This document shows, piece after piece, positions 3,401-8,724 of a DNA stretch of 10,877 bases. The translations under genes were made by a program, and so were the position numbers. How positions within the stretch are numbered: the stretch's first letter is position 1; every line of letters begins with the position of its first letter. Origin of the DNA: Baffinella frigidus (taxonomy: Eukaryota > Cryptophyceae > Cryptomonadales > Baffinellaceae); the NCBI GenBank assembly GCA_026770585.1, contig MU646497.1, forward strand, positions 33,189 through 44,065, in the 5' to 3' direction. The notes below the pieces were generated by a model. It made no database searches. It saw only the letters and a list, made by a program, of their open reading frames with translations, and had not been told where the DNA came from.

Positions 3401-5808
3401 CAACCTCAAACTCTGATGCGTGACGTGGTGTGGCCTGCACGGTCAAACGCCGTGCGTGACGTGGTGTGGCCTGCACGGTCAAACGCCGCGGGCAAAATCC
3501 AGCTCTGTCTCACTCTCTTTGGGCTCATCCATTTGGTGAGACCAGGCTCTGTTCAACTGCAAAGATGAGGGGTTTGTAGCACGCACCCAGCATGTCAACC
3601 GAAGAATAGTAAGCCAGCCCGACTGAGGCAGAGCTGGAAAATATCCGCATGCGAAATGCCCTGCTCACCTGAAAAGCTAACGCCAGCGAGGTACTTAGAG
3701 CCTACGGGTTGCCTACCGTAGGAGCCCCCTCCTACGACTTTAAAAGACCTTTTTGTTTTGAATGTCGTCGGAGGAGGGGGGGCTCCTACCGTAGGTTAAG
3801 GGGTCCGCTGGCGTTAGCTTGTGGCATTATCAGCGTTCGATCTGTGCGGTGTGCATCTCGGTCTGCGCGGTGTGCATTCGATCTGCGCGGTGTGCATCTC
3901 GGTCTGCGCGGTGTGCATTCGATCTGCGCGGTGTGCATCTCGGTCTGCGCGGTGTGCATTCGATCTGCGCGGTGTGCATCTACTGCGCGCCGCGAGCGTC
4001 GACTGTCTCTCGCGTCGCCTGACACTTCCAGATTCTATGTCGCAAGCCGTCCATCTCAACAACGTCTGGTACAAACCCGAGAATGTTAACCTCCGTAAAG
4101 TGAGTTGAGATCAGAAACGACTCCCAAGACCCACGCCAATCTGAGATCCGAAGGTGACGGGACTTAACCACACGAGGCTACCCAGGCAAACAGAATAAAA
4201 CGGACTTTTCAAGTTTTGTGGGCAAATGATCACGTTTCCGCCCGCTGAGCGGTCGGACCTGTGTCAAGTCGCTGCTTTTCATCTGAAAATTACTGCACAC
4301 GTTTACAATCGACATTTATTCTGTTCGCATAGGTAGCCTCGTGTGGAAGTCGGTGCGCGGACTGACTAAACCGGGCAGGGTCCGTACCAGGAGAAGGCCT
4401 GTGTTGTCAGCATCATGCAGGGCTCTTCGGCGGGGCATTCCAGGGTCAGTTTTGGAGCCATTGGGTCGTGTTTGGAGCCGTGAGGTCGAAATGCCAGTAC
4501 AATTTTGTAAGAAAGGGCTTCAATCCCAAGGTCTCCAGTACCAATGGAATAACCCCCCCAACAGGCTTGGGTGGGGCAGGAGAGGCCCACCACCAACCCT
4601 CACAGTCTGGGCAAATGGGGGGAAATGGCTCCAAAAATCCCCTTGAAGGCCGTCGGATTCCGACGGCCACCAAGGGGATTTGGTATTTTTGACTTTTTCG
4701 ATTTGCCCAAGTTGCGAGGGTTGGTGGCACCTCACTGTACTTCCCCCGCCCCACTTTCCGTATGACCTCGTAGTCCTCCTGGTCCCTGCCGGACGCAACC
4801 CCCCTCACGTCAGCTATCCAGCGCCCGTTCATGCAAAAAGCTGACGCCAGCGAGGTACTTGGAGCCTACGGATTGCCTACGGTAGGAGCCACCCTCCTAC
4901 GACTTGTAAAGACCTTTTTGTTTTAAACGTCGTAGGGGGGGGGGGGGGTCCTACCGTATGATAAGGGGTCCGCTGGCGTTAGCTTCTGGCATTGCCATGC
5001 GCCCGTCCCATCACTGGTGGTCTCCTAGCTGCCTCACTCGGGTCGACCGGCTGTTCTCAAGTTGACATGGTGGGGTTGCGGTGCAAATTCGTCAACGTTG
5101 GAGAGGAGAAGAGCCCGGTCTCACCAAACTGGTGAGCCCAAATAGTGTGAGACAGAGCTAGGTCTCGCCCGCCCGCCGCCAGCCCACGCGCCGGCACAGC
5201 CACGCGCGCGAAGCGAGCGAGGTGGTCCCACACCGCTCGATCGCTGCCGCAAATCCCCACCATACCCGTCCCCCCTGCGTGGCCAACTGGCCAGCTGGGC
5301 AGGGTGGCCACCTGGGCGCCACCTATAGATCTGTTAAGGGTGGGGCTGGGGTGGTTGGGGGGGAAAGGCAGGTGCCGCTTTGTGGGCCGGCACCTGCCCC
5401 AGCCATATCCCCCACCAAAAAATCAACTCCCCTCCCCACCTGAGAAATAAGAAAGAGGAAAGGAGAATCTTTGCAACCACAGCCGCGCAGCTCAGTGCTG
5501 GCGCGCGTGCTGGGGGGTCTGGACAAGGGATCGCAATCCGGATGGCTTCGAAATGAAGGCGGCTGCACGGTCCGGTCCAGGAGCCGTGCAAGGCGATGCA
5601 TGCGTGCAGCAGAACATAGAAGGGGCGACTGGTCCGGGCGAGATCCCCTGTGCCAGGACACAGCGGAGCTGGGGCTGAAGGGCGGGACGCACCCCCATTG
5701 CACCGCGATCGACTCATAGTCCCAGTATTCCTTCGGGCGCACGACGTTAACGTCGCAGTACACTTTCGCCTTGCTCTGCACGCGCTGCGCTGCGCCTTGC
5801 TCCTCCAT
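330..5808 (-). CDS. Protein kinase CK2 catalytic subunit alpha, N-terminal part, five exons, 3' end off the window
   Basis: CK2 alpha is a constitutively active, acidophilic Ser/Thr kinase that pairs with CK2 beta in the nucleus and cytoplasm. Joining five minus-strand exons gives 138 codons plus two bases that follow the family without a gap: N-terminal segment [19 protein letters not shown], glycine loop GRGKYSEV (residues 51-58), catalytic lysine K73 in VIKIL, basic cluster KKKKIRRE (79-86) with the alpha-C glutamate E86, then gatekeeper F118 and hinge EHVNNTDF (119-126). These keep a constant +5 offset from human numbering (K68, E81, F113). Plant homologues are about 330-400 residues long, so roughly 40% is visible; the HRD-type catalytic loop and DWG must lie beyond position 1. 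Start: the ATG at 5808 has purine at -3 and G at +4, and the product has the short N-terminus usual for the family. All introns are GT-AG. The gene symbol is left blank because the species is unknown. Confidence 0.93.
421..540. repeat. Telomere-like G-rich tract against the exon 5 acceptor
   Basis: Plus strand GGGTTTAGGGTTCAGGG grading into GGGGTGTGGGGTTTGG. On the coding strand the last bases before exon 5 are CCCTAAACCCTAACCAG, so the repeat itself forms the 3' splice region. Confidence 0.9.
549..652. mobile_element. MITE-like fold-back, TCCCTTAAGTG family, copy 1
   Basis: Ends TCCCTTAAGTGGCCA and TGGTCACTTAAGGGA form an inverted pair around a 100-base core, flanked by TA on both sides. 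Inside are CCTACGGTAGG and the hairpin GGGCGATTATTCGCCC. There is no coding capacity. The TA flanks suggest mobilisation by a TA-targeting transposase, such as Tc1/mariner-like, encoded elsewhere; that is inference. Confidence 0.85.
655..800. repeat. Degenerate telomere-like sequence
   Basis: Scattered GGGTTCAG, GGGTTTGG and GGGTCCA units, with three imperfect copies of a larger phrase containing gttC(A/G)GTGTGCTG or similar (about 660-690, 720-735, 800-812). Noncoding. Confidence 0.6.
896..963. repeat. Two adjacent strong hairpins
   Basis: CCGTAGGGAC pairs with GTTCCTACGG (896-922), and GATTCTCGG pairs with CCGAGAATC (935-963, 5-base loop plus two extra pairs). They lie in intron 4 and resemble the fold-back cores found elsewhere in the window. 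Confidence 0.7.
1102..1120 (-). pseudogene. Decayed third copy of the exon 4 3' end
   Basis: The minus strand reads IVRDSQ then CAG|GTGCACCCC, close to IVRDPQ and CAG|GTGCCACCCC of exon 4. Only about 20 bases align, with several changes, so this call is weaker than the others. Its position after fragment B fits serial copying of the exon end. Confidence 0.5.
1150..1255. mobile_element. Fold-back element with GGGGGTCAATCA ends
   Basis: Perfect 12-base terminal inverted repeats GGGGGTCAATCA/TGATTGACCCCC enclose 106 bases. The interior holds a perfect 22-base palindrome at 1203-1224 (8-base arms AATCCCTG around GAATTC) and a CGAGGCCTCG palindrome. TCTCAAG occurs just outside both ends (1144-1150 and 1262-1268). 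Confidence 0.75.
1279..1331 (-). pseudogene. Fragment B: 3' half of CK2 exon 4 with its 5' splice site, in intron 4
   Basis: The minus strand encodes [16 protein letters not shown] followed by CAG|GTGCTCCCC. It differs from exon 4 by K101T and a CTA insertion near its start, which also creates an AG (CCTAG|GGGGCCC). It sits in frame with exon 4 through an unspliced open frame. If spliced as a 47-base exon it would break the frame. Confidence 0.85.
1432..1530 (-). CDS. CK2 alpha exon 4 (basic cluster and alpha-C region, residues 78-110)
   Basis: This is a 99-base exon in phase 0 at both ends: acceptor GGATCAG|GTG and donor CCCCAG|GTGCCACC. It encodes V then [22 protein letters not shown] and [10 protein letters not shown]. 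The lysine cluster is the CK2 substrate and regulator recognition patch, and E86 is the alpha-C glutamate. It is the only complete copy: four broken copies of its ends lie in the flanking introns. The frame stays open through its donor into the copy at 1279-1331, so reading the genomic ORF without splicing would give a spurious duplication. Confidence 0.94.
1541..1660. repeat. 41-bp tandem repeat, about 2.5 units
   Basis: Units begin GTGGAGGGTTCAGG and contain GGTTTCGGGCCCTCATTCAC. They run from just outside exon 4's acceptor to fragment D. The TTTCGGG core looks like a mutated telomere unit. Confidence 0.8.
1651..1703 (-). pseudogene. Fragment D: 5' half of CK2 exon 4 with a 9-base deletion, in intron 3
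   Basis: Minus strand ACACCAG|GTGAAGAAAAAG, reading [16 protein letters not shown]: a 9-base in-frame deletion relative to exon 4 removes the RRE region. Similarity ends at the GGGGGC of codons Gly95-Gly96. The acceptor-like AG is kept. Confidence 0.85.
1704..1784. repeat. TTTCGGG variant telomere-like array
   Basis: Six or so GGGTTTC units in a row on the plus strand, lying between exon 4 fragments D and C. Confidence 0.85.
1785..1834 (-). pseudogene. Fragment C: 5' half of CK2 exon 4 with its 3' splice site, in intron 3
   Basis: On the minus strand CACCAG|GTGAAG is followed by codons for [15 protein letters not shown], then the similarity stops at a telomere-like tract. It shares with fragment D a change from exon 4 (AAAATCCTG instead of AAGATCCTG) and the flank ACACCAG, so C and D descend from one another or a common copy. 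It has no matching 5' splice site. Confidence 0.85.
1845..1925. repeat. TTTAGGG telomere-like array before fragment C
   Basis: Plus strand GGGTTTAGGGTTTAGGG, at least four exact units, followed by degenerate GGGTTCAGGGTG. On the coding strand it lies just upstream of fragment C's acceptor. Confidence 0.9.
2203..2236. repeat. C-rich telomere-like tract in reverse orientation
   Basis: Plus strand CCCTACACCCTAAACCCTA and similar, the opposite orientation to the tracts at 421-540 and 1845-1925. Confidence 0.8.
2380..2490. repeat. CCGGAAAC minisatellite and short CCCTAAA tract
   Basis: Irregular 8-16 bp units CCGGAAACCGAAAA on the plus strand (2380-2440), followed by AAACCCTAAACCCCAAACC (2463-2487). 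Confidence 0.75.
2624..2702. repeat. Fold-back around GGATTTGTACG
   Basis: AGGATTTGTACG pairs with CGTACAAATCCT about 60 bases away, with a second inner stem CCCACG/CCGTGG. It is a possible small fold-back element in intron 3. Confidence 0.65.
3089..3125. repeat. Telomere-like tract next to the exon 3 donor
   Basis: Plus strand AGGGTTTAGAGTTTAGGG and GGGGTTTAGGGG. It lies about 10 bases inside intron 3 from the donor at 3134. Confidence 0.85.
3135..3194 (-). CDS. CK2 alpha exon 3 (catalytic lysine, residues 58-77)
   Basis: This is a 60-base exon bounded by acceptor GGGCAG|GTG and donor CCG|GTCTGT. It encodes [20 protein letters not shown], completing the glycine loop and carrying the ATP-anchoring lysine (K73, human K68). 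It is too short to appear as a long open frame and was found from family similarity and phase. Its donor GTCTGT departs from the GTGC pattern of the other four introns. A telomere-like tract begins about 10 bases into the following intron. Confidence 0.93.
3211..3271. repeat. 26-bp tandem duplication near the exon 3 acceptor
   Basis: AGGTCAGGTCACAGGTGCGC plus CACAGG occurs twice without change (3211, 3237), with a third start at 3263. Confidence 0.9.
3418..3489. repeat. 36-bp tandem duplication
   Basis: The units starting at 3418 and 3454 (GCGTGACGTGGTGTGGCCTG and 16 more bases) are almost identical, which suggests recent slippage or duplication. Confidence 0.9.
3498..3550 (+). repeat. Dispersed repeat, inverted partner at 5106-5159
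   Basis: AGCTCTGTCTCACTCT, TTTGGGCTCA and TTTGGTGAGACCAGGCTCT match the reverse complement of 5106-5159 with few changes over about 50 bases. Function unknown. Confidence 0.75.
3674..3820 (+). mobile_element. MITE-like fold-back, AAGCTAACGCCAGCG family, copy 1 (intron 2)
   Basis: Terminal inverted repeats AAGCTAACGCCAGCG/CGCTGGCGTTAGCTT, with an inner long stem: GGAGCCCCCTCCTACGAC against its complement, loop rich in T. It contains CCTACCGTAGG twice. No coding capacity. Copy 2 at 4838-4985 is about 90% similar by eye. Confidence 0.88.
3838..3980. repeat. 41-bp tandem repeat (20+21 sub-units), about 3.5 units
   Basis: Units start at 3838, 3879, 3920 and 3961. Each has two half-units sharing TCTGCGCGGTGTGCAT. 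Since 41 is not a multiple of three, the open frames in all registers are a by-product of composition. Intronic. Confidence 0.92.
4162..4350. mobile_element. Fold-back element with CCACACGAGGCTACC ends
   Basis: ACTTAACCACACGAGGCTACC-type left end (split by two extra bases) and GGTAGCCTCGTGTGGAAGT right end. ACAGAATAAA/TTTATTCTGT continues the pairing inside. The unit is about 189 bases with no coding capacity, in intron 2. Confidence 0.82.
4590..4727. mobile_element. Fold-back element abutting the exon 2 donor
   Basis: CCACCAACCCTC pairs with GAGGGTTGGTGG, then TGGGCAAAT with ATTTGCCCA. The centre is a tight hairpin, AAATCCCCTTG...GGCCGTCGG paired with CCGACGGCC...CAAGGGGATTT. The right end lies three bases from exon 2, so the first intron bases GTGCCACCAACC belong to or overlap the element's end. 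Confidence 0.85.
4731..4785 (-). CDS. CK2 alpha exon 2 (glycine-rich loop, residues 39-57)
   Basis: This is a 55-base exon. The acceptor CCGGCAG|G completes Gly39, then [18 protein letters not shown] follows, the nucleotide-binding loop characteristic of CK2 alpha. It ends in phase 0 at GAG|GTGCCACC. The fold-back element at 4590-4727 ends three bases from this donor, so the intron's 5' end lies inside or against a repeat. Confidence 0.93.
4838..4985 (+). mobile_element. MITE-like fold-back, AAGCTAACGCCAGCG family, copy 2 (intron 1)
   Basis: Same ends (AAGCTGACGCCAGCG/CGCTGGCGTTAGCTT) and same interior order as copy 1, in the same orientation. The right-hand flank GGCATT is also shared, so the mobile unit may extend a little past the repeat. 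It includes a G run of about 14 whose length may be unreliable. Confidence 0.88.
5106..5159 (-). repeat. Dispersed repeat, inverted partner of 3498-3550
   Basis: GAGCCCGGTCTCACCAAACT followed by GGTGAGCCCAAATAGTGTGA. It lies in intron 1 in the opposite orientation to its partner in intron 2. The segment is internally self-complementary too (GGTCTCACCAAACTGGTGAG). Confidence 0.75.
5338..5440. repeat. GC-rich hairpin in intron 1
   Basis: GGCAGGTGCC (5367-5376) pairs with GGCACCTGCC (5389-5398), and GGGGCTGGGG-type outer sequence faces CCCCAGCC and CCCCCACC. Confidence 0.65.
5693..5808 (-). CDS. CK2 alpha exon 1 (start codon, residues 1-39)
   Basis: The exon opens with ATG at 5808-5806 and encodes the CK2-specific N-terminal segment, including [19 protein letters not shown] and AVQWG, which in known structures packs against the activation segment and keeps the kinase active. 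It ends in phase 2 after the first two bases of Gly39, at donor G|GTGCGT (5692). The 15 residues before KVYCD (starting MEEQGAAQ) are not conserved and can only be assigned by the reading frame. Confidence 0.92.
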
Positions 5809-5930
5809 CTCTGCCGCCTCCCTGCCCTCTCCCCCCGAGCAGCTCCTCTCTCCTCCACTGACGTCCGACTCGGCCAGTCGACTAATTTTGAAAAGTGGCC
5901 TTGTTTACTTTTGAGCGACACAAGTTTGTG
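5809..5930 (-). promoter_or_regulatory. Presumed CK2 alpha 5' leader, purine-rich on the coding strand
   Basis: Directly upstream of the start codon the coding strand is rich in G and A (GGAGAGAGGAGCTGC and GGGGGGAGAGGGCAGGGAGG). I see no TATA box at a sensible distance and cannot place the transcription start. An overlapping frame (minus 5334-5921) stays open through here but contains no recognisable protein and reads out of frame through CK2 exon 1. Confidence 0.35.
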
Positions 5931-6352
5931 GCGATTTTTCGAGGGTGGAGAAGCACAAACAGGTTTTTCAGCAGGAAATCCAAAAATGGCTCCAACGTCA
6001 CGAACTATGATGTCTCCAACTTTTCTGCCCCATCTTACTTCAAAAAACTTTCTGTCGCAAAGTTGTAAACCTTAAAAAATTGAGCATCTTTGTTGGAACA
6101 AGGTTTTGGCGAGGAGGGGGGGAAGAGTGTGCAAAACCAGATGCGGTGGTTTTGGGGGAGTCATATTTTGGGTATGTTTTCGGGCCTCTGATGCCCCAGA
6201 TTCATGAAGCGGGTTGGAAGAGGGCCTCTTGAGGATTCCAGAACCGTCAAGAAAAGTGAAATGAGCCCAGGGGATCGAAGGTTACACCCAATCGAGCGCC
6301 CGACGGGCCCGCCTCGGGACCAGGAAATGCCGCGAATCCTCGTTGTGAGAGC
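5931..6352. other. Noncoding stretch upstream of the CK2 gene
   Basis: Mixed composition with AT-rich patches. I found no convincing exon on either strand. TCGAGGGTGGAGAAGCA at 5939-5955 has a perfect inverted match at 6477-6493. Confidence 0.6.
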
Positions 6353-6453
6353 CTTCCCCCACCTAAAACAAAAATGTGAAAACACATTTGTGGCTGAACT
6401 TTTCATTCTGTTTCACAAATGTGCTGTCAGATTTTTGTTTTAATTGGGGGAAG
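6353..6453. mobile_element. Fold-back element with CTTCCCCCA ends
   Basis: CTTCCCCCACCTAAAACAAA faces TTTGTTTTAATTGGGGGAAG; inside, CACATTTGTG faces CACAAATGTG. It is 101 bases with no coding capacity. Confidence 0.8.
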
Positions 6454-7230
6454 ATCATTTCCCTACGCTAAAGCCCTGCTTCTCCACCCTCGATTTTCCC
6501 CCGATTTTCGGAGTCCAGGTGCCTTGCTCGGAGGCTTCGTCCCCGACGCCAGGCTGCGTCCCAAAGGCGTGGATTGGGAAATTCCCCCACACGTGCGGGG
6601 CGTTGCTCTGAGAGTTCCGCTGATTACTGATTACTGATTACTGAATTTATTAAAGAAGGTTTCGCCGCAGGTGCGGGGTTGAGTTACGGGCCCTACTCGA
6701 AGAGAAGTCGCACCATTTTGAGGACTTTAAATAATTAAGGTCCACGGAAAACGGGTGTGGGCGGTTCTGAAATTGTTAAGGTCCGCGAAAAACGGATGTG
6801 GAGACCTTAAATTCAGTACATGTACAATCAAGGCACATGCTCAACTCGACTGTCCTGTCCTGTATTAGATGAGGGTCCCACAGAGGTGGGATTGCAGTTT
6901 TCTGAACTTCAGATAATCCTCTCAACCACTCGAGAATGCTGGAGGATCCTATTTCCATGTGGGGTTGCAAATATGTGTTCCAACCTCGCGCGCCTCTCGT
7001 CTGGTGTTCCAACCTCGCGCCTGGATTGATTTCGGCTAGTTACGTAATCAACGAAACTTCCTCCACAAACGCCCAATTTTAAAAGCACATTGGTTTTATA
7101 GGGGCCTCTAGCATTCTCGTGTGGAACCACAGGCGTGGGCAGGAGTTTTCTTTAATAACCCCACAGGTGTGGAATGAACCTAGTTTGGCCGACGAGTCAA
7201 AGTGAAGGCGACCCATCAGTTTTTAAGCTT
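6454..7230. other. Intergenic stretch with short repeats
   Basis: Contains a GATTACT trinucleotide-like microsatellite (6617-6642), a roughly 41-bp direct repeat beginning TTAAGGTCC (6735 and 6776), and a repeated TTCCAACCTCGCGC (about 6978 and 7007). No gene is recognised. Confidence 0.6.
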
Positions 7231-7298
7231 GGTGTGAGCCTCGGTCGGTCAGGTGGCGAGCCTCGGTCATGGACCAGGTCGCGAGCCTCTAATTGAGT
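7231..7298. repeat. GAGCCTCGGTC minisatellite, related to 10678-10712
   Basis: Three units of roughly 24 bases, each with GAGCCTC and CAGGT. A two-unit version (GTGAGCCTCGGTCGGACAGG) recurs at 10678. Confidence 0.7.
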
Positions 7299-7320
7299 GA
7301 TGTGAACGGTCAATGAACTC

Positions 7321-7508
7321 AGGTTTGGTCTCAGCTTGTGTTGCCCCAGGGCCTTGTGAGACGCCTCCCCTCTAGCGGGGTCATATCTGGTAGCGAAGGT
7401 CGGTTCGGGATTCTAGGTTTGGTCTCAGCTCGTGTTGCCCCAGGGCCTTGTGAGACGCCTCCCCTCTAGCGGGGTCATATCTGGTAGCGAAGGTCGGTTC
7501 GGGATTCT
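7321..7508. repeat. 94-bp tandem duplication, one base different
   Basis: Copies 7321-7414 and 7415-7508 begin AGGTTTGGTCTCAGC and end GGTTCGGGATTCT. Only one base differs (T/C at the 17th base), so the duplication is recent or kept uniform. I do not recognise the unit as a tRNA, snRNA or protein domain. Confidence 0.95.
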
Positions 7509-7930
7509 ATCTCCCGATCCCACGAACGAAGAGAAAGAAAAAAAGCGGAGCGTAGCGGCCGCGAATGCCCTTGGGGGCAGATGATGTAGAGGGGACCGAC
7601 GGGTCTCCTGAAAACGGGACGGGCCTCCGCGACGCTGCTGCAGCGTCGGCGCCGGTTTCCCCCTTGGTCGGCGACCGGGCGGCATGGCCGGAGGTTGTGC
7701 GCGTGAGCTTCACAGCCCCGGCAGCGAACGCCGCCCAGCAGCTCAAGCGGGGTCTCACTTGGCAACTCATAAAACTGGCGTTGGCAGTTTTTAGTAAAAC
7801 ACCAGTTTTCACCTGCCACCTTCGGGGCGCTGCCATGCTGGAATCCTGACCCTCCAGCTGTTCCTCATCTGTCTTTCCAGCTGCATGCACAGTCTCTTGA
7901 GCAGTGGTGACGAGCCGCTGCACCACGTTG
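7509..7930. other. GC-rich stretch open on both strands, no recognised product
   Basis: Frames stay open on both strands (minus 7507-7926, minus 7475-7819, plus 7565-7849). None resembles a family I know, and competing frames of similar length suggest composition rather than coding. A real exon of an unrelated gene cannot be excluded without transcript data. Confidence 0.4.
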
Positions 7931-8039
7931 GAAGGACTGTATCAAGCTGACAGCAGGCTATATGTAGTGGAGAGTTGGCCACTTATGAAATCCACTAGCT
8001 TGACAGGATGTTTCACTACACAAGGTACCTACAAACTTT

Positions 8040-8690
8040 TTTCCGAGTCCTTTGAGTGAACCTGCGTCCCTTTGAGTCAATTCTGGGTCTTTCTGACTAA
8101 ATCCTGAGTCTTTCTGGTCGAATCCTGAGTCTTTCTGGGCGAATCCTTAAGTTCTTCTGGGTAAATCGTTTAGGTCCTTAAGGTTTTTCGAGCTCTCAAC
8201 ACAGGCGGACACTGGAACTTGTTTTACAGAAAAGCCATGATTCTTTTAGGATCACATCAGGCCACCCGATGCAGGGGATCGCAGCAGAAATCGGCTAAAG
8301 GGTATCCTCATCGGGCATGCGAAGGTATACGACATCGTTTCAACGCTCACACACACACACACACCAGGACTGCAAGTCGGCTGGAGGCCCATGGTAACCC
8401 ATCCTTAAGCTCATAGGTTTCTGGGTAAATCCTGAGTCTTTCTGGATGAATCCTGAGTCTTTCTGAACGAACCTTGAGTCTTTCTGACCGAATCCTGAGT
8501 CTTTCTGACCGAATCCTGAGTCTTTCTGACTAAATCCTGGGTCTTTCTGGCTCAATACTGAGTTTTTCTGTGTGAATCTTGCCGTGTGCATCCTAAGTCT
8601 ATTTGACTGAATCCTGAGTCTTTTTTGGTGAATCCTGTCCTGAGCCATCCTGCCTGAATCCTGAGTCTTTGAAAACAAATGTTCAACGCC
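8040..8690. repeat. 21-bp minisatellite, forward cluster
   Basis: Consensus GAATCCTGAGTCTTTCTGACC, variable mainly in its last bases (about 8040-8165 and 8425-8670). The minus strand reads as QKDSGFG-like heptads, but register shifts between frames inside the cluster argue against coding. An (AC)n run of about 18 bases lies at 8347-8366. Confidence 0.9.
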
Positions 8691-8724
8691 TGAAGCCTGA
8701 TGCCTAATCGCTAATCGCGAACCT

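Larger units (their letters stand above)
3195..4730 (-). other. CK2 alpha intron 2 (1536 bases)
   Basis: A phase 0 intron with donor GTGCCA and acceptor GGGCAG. In transcript order it holds the fold-back at 4590-4727 against the donor, a fold-back at 4162-4350, a 41-bp tandem repeat (3838-3980), the fold-back at 3674-3820, a 36-bp duplication (3418-3489) and a 26-bp duplication (3211-3262) ending about 15 bases before the 3' splice site. Confidence 0.85.
4786..5692 (-). other. CK2 alpha intron 1 (907 bases)
   Basis: A phase 2 intron with donor GTGCGT and acceptor GGCAG. It contains the fold-back element at 4838-4985, about 50 bases before the 3' splice site; an inverted partner (5106-5159) of a segment in intron 2; and a GC-rich hairpin at 5367-5398. 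The long open frames across it on both strands look like GC-driven noise. Confidence 0.85.

Noticed and set aside
3838-3980. CRISPR-like array
   Set aside because: The units are contiguous with no unique spacers, inside a eukaryotic intron; it is a simple tandem repeat.
4038-4099. A plus-strand exon ending CGTAAA|GTGAGT and reading [19 protein letters not shown]
   Set aside because: The peptide matches no family I know, and the position lies within a CK2 intron. One good donor is not enough.
4934-4948. Long G runs (also 10163-10176 and near 10587) as G-quadruplex signals
   Set aside because: Each is a single homopolymer in the arm or loop of a fold-back, and its length may be a sequencing artefact. 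No four-tract pattern is required to explain it.
5334-5921. The longest open frame in the window (195 residues, minus strand)
   Set aside because: It reads CK2 exon 1 in the wrong frame, resembles nothing I recognise, and is explained by high GC.
7372-7414. A tRNA T-arm in GGTCGGTTCGGGATTC
   Set aside because: The flanking bases do not form the 5-bp T stem, and there is no matching acceptor, D or anticodon arm.
7507-7926. A 139-residue minus-strand protein
   Set aside because: Equally open frames exist on both strands, with no domain recognised and no splice context. Kept only as an unassigned GC-rich stretch.
8340-8678. A protein of QKDSGFG heptads encoded by the 21-bp minisatellite
   Set aside because: The same repeat appears in shifted frames within one cluster and on the opposite strand at 9340-9625, so there is no sign of a protected frame.
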